Positions 13,201-21,944 of a stretch of DNA of 64,000 nt are shown piece after piece; positions within the stretch are counted from its first letter, which is position 1; every line of letters starts with the position of its first letter. The notes under the pieces were generated by a model. It saw only the letters and a list, made by a program, of their open reading frames with translations, did not search any database and was not told the DNA's origin. The stretch is from Symsagittifera roscoffensis (taxonomy: Eukaryota; Xenacoelomorpha; Acoela; Convolutidae). The translations under genes and the position numbers were made by a program. The stretch covers positions 73,905,465-73,969,464 of the forward strand of contig NC_087064.1 in assembly GCF_963678635.1 (NCBI RefSeq), read 5' to 3'.

Positions 13201-16200
13201 GACAAATTTTTTTTTAGTGCGATACGCTGACTTTTATGACAAAACAAGCAAAAAGTTCATTGAAAAGTCGATGACATCATTTTATCGAAAGGTAGGAAAT
13301 TTGTATTAGTATTTTTTCATAGACTTATTTTATTAGTTTTCATAGGCAGGAAAAACAGAAATAAATTAGCTCTAAATATCACAAATGAAGCTTCAAAAGG
13401 ATTCTAAGCAGTTCAAGGTTTTGACGTCTTCTTTTAAATGTTTCTTCCCAAGAGATTTTTGGAGCTTGCCTGCAGACACTGGGATGGTTTTCAGAGAAGA
13501 GTGTTGAGGTGGAGTTTCGTCGACTGCTTTGATAGCGTGCTTGGCCGGGCTACCGAAACATAGCGTTTGAAGCTTGTTGCGTCCAGATGCTCTCGAAGAA
13601 ACCGCCAAAACGTTGTCTTATTCGTCGTCTTTGACCTGATCTGACGACTTGTTGGAAGAAGACACTAAGGGTTTTGAAACCGGTATGAGAGGCGGTCGGC
13701 TTGTCTTGTTCCGAGGATATCGGTATGCTTTTCTGGCTTTGGCGTTTTTGACTTCTTCTGATTATGTGCTGGTACATCCACTCACTGGTCGAAAAGTGAC
13801 AAACTTTGAAACGGGGGAGGAAGGAACTCGCCTGAGCTGAACGAAGATACGGTCGATTCAACAACTGGTACGGTTTTGGTCACTATCCTTTGAAAATTCA
13901 AGTTGATGTGTTGAAAAAGGGGAGTTTGTTTGGAAGTTGCTGTCAAGTCTCGTCTATATGCGGTGTTTGGCGGGCACAAGTTGTTATGGTCCGACGACAA
14001 TGATGACTGCTGATGGGCTCTCTTGCTTAGAATTTTCCAACTGATAGGTTTTGAAGAAATCTGTTTGCGTTAAATTTTTCAATTAGTAATTTATTATAGC
14101 GTAACAGAAATGTGTTTTTTTGTTTTGTTCTGAATAACTTTCCATTTTAGTGTGAAAAATGTGTTTTTGGTAATTTCAGATCTTTTATCCTTAATCATTT
14201 TTGATAGGGGTTTTACCAGATTTACGGTCAAGGACCTTCCTGAAAAATTCAACCCAATGGGCTTGGGTTCAGATAATAAAATGTCTTCCAATTGTTTGTC
14301 AGTTTCACATCGGCTGGTTGATCAGCATCGACCAAAAGCTGAAAGAGCCAGATTTCAAGTTGTTTCATAGAGATGAGGCCAGTAATATCTTTCGTTTGGA
14401 TAAGGTCATCAGCGATAGAACTCCTTCATCTTTCAAAAAAGTCTGCCTCATCGGTGTCTTACTTAGGCTTGCTGTTTTAGCGAGTGGCTCAAGGGTCTTT
14501 TACTGAATCTTTTCTGCAATGAATGTAGACTTAACCTAAAATGAGGGTCTGGCATCAGTGCTATCTTCGTTTTCATGCACAATTTTCACTAAAAACTCTT
14601 TAGTGTTTTCTGCTGTTAAAGGCCAACCTTTATTTGGTTTTCTAACGATTTGAATTCGAAAATAGAGGCGTTCGTCACTGAAAGTTTCGCATTTTTCAAC
14701 TGTTCAATGATTGTTGGAGCTTTTTGAATATCTAGAGGGCTTTCTTCTAACTGCATAGCACCAAATATACGTTTCAAGGTAGAGTTTTGACGAGACCCCA
14801 TTCTCTATGGTCCCCCAAACAGCCAAATATGAGATTAATACCATTTTCTTTGCAGATTTTTGAACCTAAATTGATATAAAAACCTGGATATTGAACGGAT
14901 CGAATGATTTTAGCAAAGGAGTGGGTAGATATTTAAAAAGACATGAATTTTGTGATCTGTTTACACAAATTATGTTTGCAGTAATCTTTCGACGTATAAA
15001 CACAGTTGAAAGTAAAAACTCTTCACTTATTCAAATGTCACGCGCTCGGAATACGTGTCCCGACCTTGATAATTCATAATCTGCCAGAAAAAATTAATGC
15101 TAAGTGCAATACGCTGTGCCGTACCACAATAGCACGCTTCCGCAGCAGCACGCTTCCACTAAGTCAGCCAAACCAGGATGTCATAAAATGGCACTAAAAT
15201 GATGTTGGGTGGGAAAGGAAAAGTAGGTGTCTCCCACGTCTGATCCCTCTTTGTAGATTCCACTACCGTCTAAGAGTGACAGAAGTGCCTGACTGTGTGG
15301 CAGCCCTGGCCAATGGGGAGATCATTGTGGCCGACAATCACAGTGACGTCAGGAGACTGAAGATGTTCGACTGCAACCAGAGGTACCAGAGGGCACTTCC
15401 ACTAGTCTCAGAGGAACACACCTTCCCGTAAGAGACATCATTCAGCTCTATTTAAATAACCCCTCCCCCACCCCCACCACATACACTCACTTACACTTAC
15501 GGTACCTAGAAACGAGTTACGGTTCCGAAACACGCGCACAGGGACGGATTTAGGGAGGGGCGGAGGGAGGCGTACGCTTCCCCTCTCAGGTATTCGACCC
15601 CTTGCCGACCCAAAGGGTCCCCTCTTTGTACTATTTTGAGATATCCATTTTTGGTGACTGACCCTAAAATTTTTCTTTAGGCGCCTTCAGCGCCAGTATA
15701 TACTAATTTTGAGGGGGGGGGGGGGGGGGAGCGCGCGCCGAAAAATTGGGACTTTTTTTGTTGAAATTTTCCAAAAAGTGCCCAAAAACACATTTTTTTC
15801 GGCCTGTTTTTTTCAAAAACTTTTGATTTTGCTCGTGTTGTGATGAGAGTATCTGAGTTCATGCACAGAACTTTGGCATATTCAAAAGTAGTTTTAAGGT
15901 AATCATATTCGCATATTTCACTAGTTTTTTTTCAAAAACTGAACAGAAAAACAGAAAATCAGAAAAAATTCAATTTTTTTCTAAGTTTTCCAGTTTTTTT
16001 GGATTTCTTCAAATTTCTACTCTCAAAAAAGCGCTAAATGAAACTTCGTTAAATATTTTTTGGAGTAAATCTAAGTTTTCAAAGCTTACATAAAAGCCTA
16101 TCGCCCTAACGATTGAACCATTCTGCTGATTATTCGGGGTTGCGTGAAATCCAATTTGCGTGAAAACAAAAACTTAGAAAAGACGTTAGAAATTTTAGGG

Positions 16201-18706
16201 AAGTTTTTTGTTGTACTCTAAGAATCCAAACGGATTTTAGAATGGTTTTATTCATTTAAAAGTTTTTTAAAATCAAGCTTGGATCTAGGATATTGTCAAA
16301 ATCTGAAGACGAGTTTTTTTAAATTCAATTAATTCATTAACTATTCCATTGCCTTAATCATTGACTTAAAATTCAGCATTTGATTCCCGAGTTAAGAATT
16401 TTGCGCCATCTGCTTAGCTCAACGACCAGAGCTAAATTAGTTTTGATCTCGAGATCGAAACTAATTTAGCTATGGTCGTTGAGCTAAGCAGGGTGAGCGA
16501 AATTCTTAACTCGAGAATCAAATGCTGATTGGAGAAGAAAACATTTCCATACTTATTAATTAATTTAGTCAAATTACATCGGCATACTTGCACCCAGGAG
16601 AAAATCATCAAAACTTTGCACCCACATAAAATATGAGATGAAACTATGATCATATTCGATGTGGGTGCAAAGTTTTGATAATTTTCTCCTGGGTGCAAGT
16701 GTGCCGATGTAAATTGACTCAATTAGTTAAATATTATGATAATGTTTTGCTCTCGTAGGAATGAGCCGTTCGTGACAGACATCCAGCTGTCCAACAATGA
16801 CTGCCACCTGTGGGTGGTGGACAGTTTCAACCAGACAGTGAGGGAAGTGGACCTCACCTCAGGCCATACACTACAACTATGGACCAATGAGAGGCTTGAG
16901 AGAGGCCATGAGTTGATCAGACCTGGCAAACTGGCCATCAGTCCGGAGTGGGTGTATGTGTGCGATGCAGGTGACATAATAATTTTTATGATTTTTTTGA
17001 GAGTTTCAGCCTGTAATTTAAATTTTAAAAGAGAGTGTTCCAGCAGCGACGTATTTAGGGAGGGGGAAGGCTTCCATTGAAATTGACTATCATAAAAACG
17101 AAAGGCGAGACTTCTCATTCATCTAATCTAATCTGATTGTAAGTTTTTTATATACTAAGTTTTTTTTTTCAAATCAAATCTACAAAAAAAATGTAAAACT
17201 ATCAAATAATGTTTTCAATCAGGGGCGGGTTTAAGCGGGGGAACTGAGTAATCTTTCTCCCCGGGATCTTAGCAGTTCAACGCAGCTCATGAATCTTTTG
17301 GATTTTCTTAACCAACTAGCCGAAAGTTTTAGAAATATATTCTTTTTTACAATAGAGCTCAATGTTTTGTCTCAAATAATTCAAAAAAAGTCCAAAAAAA
17401 TATATCGTTTTTTAGCCATTAACTTGTGGCGCCGAATTTGTTTGAGCACATCAGAAGCTTTTTAGTGCTTTCAGAATGTTCAGAAAATCAATCAACGCAA
17501 ATCCACCCCTTCGCCAAAAAGTCTTAGGTTCAACCCTGGGGTAAATTTTTAAGAACCTCTTGAAACACTTGACTTCAATTGACGTTTAAACAAGGTAGAT
17601 AGATTTATTGCGTCGGTAAACCCGAATTGAAAAATACTTTTGGTTATCCAAAGAAGAAATTCTTTTTTGTTGAGTAAAAAATAGCATTTTACTACTTCAG
17701 GTGACGAAACTGTGAAGACATTTGACAGGTTTAACGGACAATTCTTATTTAAATTCAAAATCGGAACAAACGATCAAGACAAACGAGGTCTTATTTCTAA
17801 TCATGCAGAATCTTCCCGTGAAAGCATTACATATAACGACGACGACTGTGGATGTCCCTGGTCCATACATTGGACTATGGACGAGACTTTGCTTGTGGGG
17901 GACATTAGACATGACTTTGTCTACATTGTGGACAAGCGGGGTCAGAAATTGGGTTGTTTTGGAGGCAGTGGGTGGGGACCCAACAGGTTCAACGGGCCAG
18001 TCGCAATTTGTTCAGACGGAGACGGAAATGTTGCAATTGCTGACTCTAAGGTAAGAGTCTTAAAGAAGGAAATCGTAAAAACACATAAGACTATCGTGCA
18101 TTTTAGATAAGTTACTACTTAACAGAAAGTTATCAGCGGCATTTTAACAGGTCGAATCACCTTCTGCGTTTGCTCAATTTGGTGATAAGTTCAGTCATAA
18201 ATTCTTTTCGCTTTTGAAAATAAATTTATTAGGATCTCTTTATACAGAAGCAATTCAATGGTTAAGCATGTGAGAGTTCTGTACCTAGTAACAAATCTCC
18301 CCATTTTGCAAAGGTGGGGGGGGGGCACCTTTGCAAAAGGTGAAGATTCGTTACTAGATGCAAAAATCTCATATGCTTAACCATTGAATTACTTCTGTAT
18401 AGGGTTGGCAATTCGGTACTAGGTACCTTAGGGCAGAAATAAACAATGAGATCCGTTTTAATTATGATTATCATCAGGGCAGATTGGACTTATGGTACGA
18501 CTGTTGATTTCCTTCTCCAAATGAGACCTCTATTATAAGTGCATCTGTTTTAGAATGGGCGAGTGCAGATGTTCACGCGTGACATGATGCTGATCACGCA
18601 CATATTCCCGGTAGAGGAGGGCGATGACGTCACCTCCATTGCCTTGACTGCAGATGGGATGCTGGCAGTGATAGACCACCACACCAACCAGTGCCTCATT
18701 TTCTGA
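3943..18706 (+). CDS. NHL-repeat protein gene (TRIM-NHL/lin-41-like), 7 exons
   Basis: Seven exons (3943-4206, 9541-10064, 10888-11013, 15257-15427, 16759-16970, 17701-18050, 18554-18706) join through GT-AG sites. All phases agree and give 1,800 nt, or 599 residues plus stop. The first half is acidic, serine/asparagine-rich and probably disordered, ending with a basic RRHSLGRSSPTK segment that could be a phosphorylated linker. The second half is a chain of NHL-like units, visible as repeated hydrophobic strands with aspartates (EIIVADNHSDVRRLKMF, WVYVCDAGDETVKTF, NVAIADSKNGRVQMF, MLAVIDHHTNQCLIF). The family's NHL units form a beta-propeller that binds RNA or protein partners. The last strand ends two residues before the stop, as in other NHL proteins. 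No RING or B-box is visible. The gene is expanded by transposons in its introns. Confidence 0.8.
4207..5632. other. Intron 1, left part, no gene seen
   Basis: A+T-rich intron sequence between the donor at 4207 and the LTR element at 5633. A + strand frame at 4476-4928 (150 codons) opens with a low-complexity F/Y/I-rich run translated from T-rich DNA. I do not believe it is a gene. Confidence 0.6.
5633..5862 (-). repeat. 3' LTR of the intron-1 element (left copy)
   Basis: 230 bp, matching 8875-9105 with about eight differences including one C indel in the terminal GCCC(C)TCACA. It is flanked by the target duplication GGTT at 5629-5632. On the minus strand it begins TGTGAGGGC and ends CCTTGTTA. 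Confidence 0.9.
6030..6636 (-). pseudogene. C-terminal tail of Pol after an internal deletion
   Basis: The minus-strand frame encodes a Lys/Pro/Ser-rich tail. It starts just after a segment ending HTIKLKNGSVLRKS, which resembles the end of a retroelement integrase, and finishes with the basic block TRKSTRRRKPVDKMGG often seen at the end of Ty3/gypsy Pol. The annotated Met at 6596 is internal. The reading frame extends up to the deletion junction at about 6640-6655, where RT sequence in another frame begins. The missing interval should have encoded the RT thumb, RNase H and most of integrase. Confidence 0.7.
6638..7340 (-). pseudogene. Partial reverse transcriptase of the intron-1 element
   Basis: The main open part is 7231-6638 (197 codons). 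It shows ordered RT motifs: LALESRELNQ (finger region), FTTMDLTYAYGQLP (first catalytic Asp region), YGLTSMPAEFQRVMD and FVDDILV, a variant of the YxDD box with Phe in place of Tyr, then WLGHRI. The upstream part, with an RRVPVTL...DEEIDKLL pattern typical of Ty3/gypsy Pol before the RT core, is in a different frame (7340-7280) and broken by stops. The ORF ends at the deletion junction. The enzyme cannot be functional as it stands. Confidence 0.85.
7341..8086 (-). pseudogene. Retroelement aspartic protease region, split by a frameshift
   Basis: The frame 8086-7652 begins in the -1 frame relative to Gag and contains the catalytic aspartate box IWIDSGSPISLLT. The second half of the protease is in another frame (7676-7341), with IVGRDLMGKLGLQL as the C-terminal flap and strand. 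A frame change near 7660 therefore splits the domain. The family's protease acts as a homodimer that cleaves the Gag-Pol polyprotein. This copy is inactive unless the shift is a sequencing error. Confidence 0.8.
8041..8859 (-). pseudogene. Gag of the intron-1 element, with one in-frame stop
   Basis: Translation likely starts at ATG 8859, 15 bases after the primer-binding site. The 213 codons to the TGA at 8218-8220 include a capsid-like helical region with QKEGESLESFYAELSGMA, then an RGRG-rich basic stretch. In the same frame after that TGA come two zinc knuckles: a C-x2-C variant (CYNCDQPNFTPEH) and a classical C-x2-C-x4-H-x4-C (CNFCKKVGHFDKTC). The frame finally closes at 8041. Gag is short for the family, which may reflect loss of an N-terminal matrix part. 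Confidence 0.8.
8074..8080 (-). promoter_or_regulatory. Predicted -1 ribosomal frameshift heptamer GGGAAAA
   Basis: On the minus strand the Gag-frame codons read CGG GGA AAA CAG, so the heptamer G GGA AAA is in the exact register needed for tandem slippage. The -1 frame continues as the protease ORF. It lies directly after the second zinc knuckle, where Ty3/gypsy and retroviral elements switch from Gag to Pro-Pol. Confidence 0.65.
8857..8874 (-). other. Primer-binding site, intron-1 element
   Basis: Immediately inside the 5' LTR the minus strand reads TGGCGCAGCCAGCGG. It starts with TGG, the complement of a tRNA 3' CCA end, as expected for tRNA-primed reverse transcription. I have not assigned the tRNA. 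Confidence 0.6.
8875..9105 (-). repeat. 5' LTR of the intron-1 element (right copy)
   Basis: 231 bp, partner of 5633-5862. It is followed on the + strand by GGTT (9106-9109), the second copy of the target duplication. The divergence of about 3% between LTRs points to a fairly old but not ancient insertion. Confidence 0.9.
9541..10064 (+). CDS. NHL gene, exon 2
   Basis: The acceptor TTATTTCTGTAG ends at 9540. 524 nt, entered in phase 0 and left in phase 2 at ACAG|GTAGAT. The product is hydrophilic, rich in Asp, Asn, Ser and Thr (ENHESSVTVDGNETDEDDE), with a short basic segment RRHSLGRSSPTKM near the end. The frame runs only one codon past the donor before a TAG, which supports splicing here. 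No folded domain is recognised. Confidence 0.75.
10065..10887. other. Intron 2, no feature seen
   Basis: About 820 bases of A+T-rich intron. Small ORFs on both strands have no recognisable content. Confidence 0.6.
10888..11013 (+). CDS. NHL gene, exon 3
   Basis: 126 nt between the acceptor ...GTGTAACTTAG (10887) and the donor TCCAG|GTAACA (11014). It is entered and left in phase 2 and encodes 42 residues including SNTSVGVFINGKLSGH. It was found by following the phase, because its frame is too short to stand out. It is more G+C-rich than the flanking intron. Confidence 0.7.
11014..15256. other. Intron 3, contains repeats and a degenerate minus-strand coding-like region
   Basis: 4.2 kb. About 11400-11560 resembles the MITE-like family at 15539-15790 (shared GGACGGAT, GAGCGCGCGCC and AGTGCCTAAAACA blocks). 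A near-perfect palindrome, ATACAATTTCCATATATGG and its complement, lies at about 13158-13190, with related half-copies near 12588. A coding-like minus-strand region is listed at 13393-14801. Confidence 0.5.
13393..14801 (-). pseudogene. Possible degenerate minus-strand gene inside intron 3
   Basis: Several minus-strand frames in a row read like protein but switch frame: 14801-14616, then another frame with PLTAENTKEFLVKIVHENED, then 14291-14094, then 14000-13782, 13864-13550 and 13608-13393. The amino-acid content is hydrophilic, rich in Ser, Thr, Lys and Gln. I recognise no domain. Either this is a decayed gene or retrocopy, or a nested multi-exon gene whose splice sites I cannot fix. A possible acceptor CGTTAG lies near 14640. 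It could also be chance. Confidence 0.3.
15257..15427 (+). CDS. NHL gene, exon 4
   Basis: The acceptor CCTCTTTGTAG ends at 15256. 171 nt in phase 2 to the donor CC|GTAAGA at 15428. It encodes the first clear NHL-like blade: VPDCVAALANGEIIVAD then SDVRRLKMFDCN. These are the paired strands of a propeller blade, with the aspartate typical of NHL units. Confidence 0.8.
15539..15790. mobile_element. MITE-like/hAT-like element copy (CAGGGACGGATTTAGG end)
   Basis: It begins CAGGGACGGATTTAGG, the kind of terminal sequence common in non-autonomous hAT-type elements. Its body (GTATTCGACCCC, TTGCCGACCCAAAGGGT, GAGCGCGCGCCG) recurs in reverse complement at 19868-20108 and partly at 19380-19503. It has no coding capacity. 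Confidence 0.55.
16374..16527. repeat. Long perfect-like hairpin, about 75-bp arms
   Basis: CAGCATTTGATTC...CTAAATTAGTTTTGATC reads back as GATCGAAACTAATTTAG...GAATCAAATGCTG around the centre CTCGAG at about 16450, with only a few mismatches. There is essentially no loop, so it would form a stem of about 75 bp in RNA or a cruciform in DNA. Confidence 0.8.
16561..16726. repeat. Second long hairpin, about 65-bp arms, short loop
   Basis: The arms pair CAAATTACATCGGCATACTTG with its reverse complement and continue through TGCACCCAGGAGAAAATCAT and TTTGCACCCACAT. The loop is about 30 bp. It ends about 32 bases before exon 5, so it lies close to the splice acceptor. Confidence 0.8.
16759..16970 (+). 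CDS. NHL gene, exon 5
   Basis: The acceptor TGCTCTCGTAG ends at 16758. 212 nt from phase 2 to phase 1 at GCAG|GTGACA. It encodes further propeller strands: DIQLSNNDCHLWVVDSFN, TVREVDLTSGHTLQLW, and KLAISPEWVYVCDAG running into the next exon. Confidence 0.85.
16971..17700. other. Intron 5, no gene seen
   Basis: 730 bases of A+T-rich intron. CAGGGGCGGGTTTAAG at about 17220 looks like a terminal sequence of the same MITE-like family, but I found no matching partner end. Confidence 0.5.
17701..18050 (+). CDS. NHL gene, exon 6
   Basis: The acceptor TACTACTTCAG ends at 17700. 350 nt from phase 1 to phase 0 at TCTAAG|GTAAGA. It contains three strand groups: ETVKTFDRFNGQFLFKF; a 35-residue polar insertion with an acidic cysteine-containing turn (DDDCGCPW); TLLVGDIRHDFVYIVDKRG; and the most typical NHL unit, FNGPVAICSDGDGNVAIAD. 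Confidence 0.9.
18051..18553. other. Intron 6 with hairpin 18241-18401
   Basis: The donor is at 18051 and the acceptor CATCTGTTTTAG ends at 18553. The only notable content is the long inverted repeat. Confidence 0.7.
18241..18401. repeat. Long hairpin with G-tract loop, in the last intron
   Basis: The outer arms TATACAGAAGCAATTCAATG...AGCAT pair with ATGCTTAACCATTGAATTAC...CTGTATA. Inner arms TTTGCAAAGGTG and CACCTTTGCAAA flank a run of G at the centre. Related CTAGTAACRAAT / ACCTTGTAACGAAT motifs recur at 18860-18940 and 19540-19680, which suggests a family of palindromic elements. Confidence 0.7.
18554..18706 (+). CDS. NHL gene, last exon and stop
   Basis: 153 nt in phase 0, ending TGA at 18704-18706. 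It encodes the end of one blade (GRVQMFTRDMMLITHIF) and the closing strand SIALTADGMLAVIDHHTNQC. A short A-rich 3' region with ATTAAA-like sequence follows at about 18728, but I cannot fix the polyadenylation site. Confidence 0.85.
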   Translation, partial: NGRVQMFTRDMMLITHIFPVEEGDDVTSIALTADGMLAVIDHHTNQCLIF

Positions 18707-19218
18707 TCACTCAACAAAACCGCACGAATTAAAACACAAAAAAAAACAATCAGAACAACATATATTACTACATGTATAACTAACAATATGTTTCATATCG
18801 AGATAATATATTTCGGATCTTGTTAACTATTCGCCCCCTTTTTGCAAAAAGGGGACAAATTCGTTACAAGGTGCAAAAATCGTATTTGCTCAACAAGTTC
18901 AACTCTTTCTTTATCAGGGCGCCAATTCGTTACAAGGTAAACATGGGATGAAATAGTTAAAAAGATCAAATATTTCGAATCCTGAGCGGGTGTTCGTTAT
19001 TTTTTTCCTCCTAAAAACGACATATTTAGGTGTAGAGGAACTATACAGGGCTGCATTTTCCACCAGGATTTTTTGGTATAAATCCAAGACTGACACCAAA
19101 TCCGTTGCCTTTGGTGCATTCCGAAGAAACAATTTTGAACAAGAAGAAAAAAAATTCTTATGAAGTTCAGTTTTATTTGACTTTGATCGTAAAAAGTGAA
19201 AAAAAATTTGTTCCAACC

Positions 19219-19503
19219 CAGGGCCGAATCTAGGTTTTTCTCGAGGGGGGGGACGAACTTTCAAAAAAAAATTAGAACATTTTGACAAATTTTTTTTTAT
19301 TTCGACAAAATAGATTTTCCGAGCTCTTCTAAAGCCTTAAAAAGACAGTAATTTGGCCAAATTTTATGCGCAGCAGGCAAATTTTTGAAAGAAAATTTTA
19401 GGGTCAGTCACCAAAAATGAATTTCTTAAAAAGTACTTAAGGGAGGACCCTTTGGGTCGGCAGGGGGTCGAATCGCTGAGGGTGGGCCCTAAATCCGCCC
19501 CTG
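19219..19503. mobile_element. MITE-like/hAT-like element, about 285 bp
   Basis: It starts CAGGGCCGAATCTAGG and ends CCTAAATCCGCCCCTG, near-complementary terminal inverted repeats. The right half (CCCTTTGGGTCGGCAGGGGGTCGAAT) matches the copies at 15539-15790 and 19868-20108. I see no clean target duplication. Confidence 0.55.
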
Positions 19504-19867
19504 ATCTCCACCCATTTCAAGAAAGACTATTTCCCCCCTATGGTACCTTGTAACGAATACCGCCCCACCTATAAAAAAAAAGAATTGAACAGTTAAGCAT
19601 TGCGAATTTTGTACCTTGTTAACTATTTCTATCCCTATTTCACTAAGGGGAAAATAGTTAACAAGATTCGATTTTTCGACCAATCAGAATGCAGCAAAAT
19701 TAGAATTCTCATTTCTCATTAAATTTCTCAGAAGGTCAGTGCTAATTAACTGTATTTATTTGTAGGGGTGGATACCATAGAGCGGAGGCGTTGTTAAGTA
19801 GATCCCATAATAAAGCAGCTTTTCAGGAGAACGTTTAAACCGAAAACGTTCTACAAAAAAAAAACGT

Positions 19868-20108
19868 TTTTAGGCACTTTTTGGAAAATTTTGATTAAAA
19901 ATCGCGTTTTTTTTAGCGTGCGCTCCCCCTCAAAGTTAGTATATATTGACGTCGAAGGTGCCTTTAGAAAAAATTTAGGTTCAGTTGGCCAAAAATGGAT
20001 TTCTTAAAAAGTACCAAAGGGGGGGGACACTTTGGGTCGGTAGGGGGTCGAATCCCTAAGAGAAGGCGTCCGCAACCCCCCTCTCCGCCCCCCCTAAATC
20101 CACCCCTG
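19868..20108. mobile_element. MITE-like copy, inverted relative to 15539-15790
   Basis: GGCACTTTTTGGAAAATTTT, GCGTGCGCTCCCCCTC, TTAGTATATATTGRCG and GGGTCGGTAGGGGGTCGAAT, ending CCTAAATCCACCCCTG, are the reverse complement of the body of the copy in intron 4. Together the two copies bracket the last three exons of the NHL gene in inverted orientation. Confidence 0.6.
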
Positions 20109-20809
20109 TTGCGACCATTGGAAGTGGGGAGAAACTACAGAGTTTGGAGTTTTCCATTATTTTTTGAAAATTTCCCGAAAAAACTGCCCACCGATTCACG
20201 TTTATAATTTAATTGAAAAAACATGGTGCACAGGTTTTTTCTGCACAAACGGTCACATCATGTTTGTGAAGCAAAACCAGCATGGCCTTATAAAAAGACT
20301 TTTTTTATGAACTATTTAAGTTTTACAAAAAATTTCCCTGCCACATATGATATTAAGTTTAATTGATAAAACTTTTGGCAGGCATTTTCTTTGTATGAAC
20401 GGCTAACACCTTATTTAAGAAGAAAAACACTTATTCTGGGTATAAGACAATTCTGGGATTCTGGGTATAAGACAAATTCTGAAAATTTGAAAATTACGCA
20501 TTTCAAGTACAGCAAATTCTAGAAAACTTACACTGCTTAAGCTGGGTCCCTAGTTTGATGTACAAACTGTCATACATTAACGCCGTTTTTACTTTTTCAG
20601 GCAACTTCAGCCTATCGTTATTTTTTTCTTCCAGTTAAACAGGCAAGGGGTAAACGATGTATAAAAGACCAAATAATAAAGATTGAAAAGTGGAATGCAA
20701 CATTTTATGAAGCCTAAAAACCTAATACGTAGCAACTGCACTAAACAGGAAATGCGATAACTTTGAGAAAAAATTGTATATACCATGACTATTCTCTCGG
20801 AAAAATTCA

Positions 20810-21030
20810 TTACAATCGATTATAATTGATTATAATGGGTTATTTTGCCTCGAAAGCAAGTTTCATTTTCTTTCAAAAATAATTGATTATAATCAATTAT
20901 AATCGATTATATTGGATTTCATTGATTAGAAAAATAGCTTCATTATAATCCATTTTTAATCGATTATAATCGATTATTATCAAAATTTATTGAGACAGAC
21001 CACGAAAATTCAATATAATCGATTATTATC
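20810..21030. repeat. Cluster of TAATCGATTA-type motifs
   Basis: Within about 220 bases the core AATCGATTA or AATTGATTA occurs roughly ten times, often as ATAATCGATTATAATCGATT with near-10-bp spacing. ATCGAT is the recognition core of CUT/Onecut-type homeodomain proteins and TAATC/TGATTA suits other homeodomains. The cluster could be a regulatory site array or an A+T-rich microsatellite. It lies 2.1 kb downstream of the NHL gene stop. Confidence 0.45.
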
Positions 21031-21544
21031 CATGGAACTTCGGTGCGGGATATCTACAATATAATGCTAATGAAAATTGTCTTAAATTTGAATTTAATTC
21101 TTTTATTTGTTAAAACGATCGCAAATTTATTTTGTAAAATTTATTAAAGCTTTCGTAGAAAAAAAAACATTTTTCAAAAAAAAATAGCTTCATGTGTATC
21201 TTCGGAGCCAGTTTTTTTGTACGACAATATTCATTTATTTGAGTATTTAGATAGTCTGAATTAAAATAAGCTGGTATCATAAGTTTTCAATTTTCCAGAG
21301 GGGAATGACAATTTTCAGACTACGACAAAATTAATCTATAATTTTTTTATTTTACTTACAAAACTGAAGAAAAACTGTACTTGGGACTGTTATAGCAAAT
21401 TTTTCAGCCAATCTATATACTATATTTAAATGCTAGTGACAGATATCTCCCATGGTTAAGCTTGATAATTTTGCATGTTTAACGAAAGAGTTTTTTCATG
21501 TTTAAGCTTTATCATATATTGCAATGCTTAAGAAAAATTTCAGT

Positions 21545-21780
21545 TAGTTTTCCGCAAGATCATCAATTTTTCAGTAGTTTTTTCGAGGCCAAATTAAGTC
21601 TGTCTGTCTGTCTGAATACCTGCTTTTTTAATTAATTTGATTATGTCTGTCTACCCGTCTCCTAATTTTCCGCAAGGTCATCAATTTTTCAGTTATTTTT
21701 TTCGAGACCAAATTAAGTCTGTCTGAATACCTGCTTTTTTAATTTTATTTGATTGTCTGTCTACCCGTCTCCTAATTTTT
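21545..21780. repeat. Two-copy tandem repeat, unit about 115 bp
   Basis: The block CCGCAAGRTCATCAATTTT...GTCTGTCTGAATACCTGC...CTGTCTACCCGTCTCC appears twice in succession. The first copy carries two extra GTCT units. Confidence 0.75.
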
Positions 21781-21944
21781 CAACTTTGAATTTGGTTTTG
21801 ACGATTTAGTTCAAAATACTACTACTGTCAAACGGCTGTTCCAATCTCTCCTTATCTTTATCTGGATTTTGTTTTATTTTTTGGATCTTTTTTTCAATTC
21901 AGAACACTCAAATTACAAGAACATGAATTTCCAGTCCCGGTAGT

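Larger units (their letters stand above)
15428..16758. other. Intron 4 with a MITE-like copy and two long hairpins
   Basis: Apart from the MITE-like copy at about 15539-15790 and the inverted repeats at 16374-16527 and 16561-16726, nothing is recognised. A G-homopolymer of about 19 bases sits at 15711-15729 within the MITE-like copy. Confidence 0.6.

Noticed and set aside
15705-15735. Long G run as a possible telomeric or G-quadruplex feature
   Set aside because: It is a single homopolymer inside a MITE-like copy, with no telomere-type repeat unit. Homopolymer length may also be a sequencing artefact.
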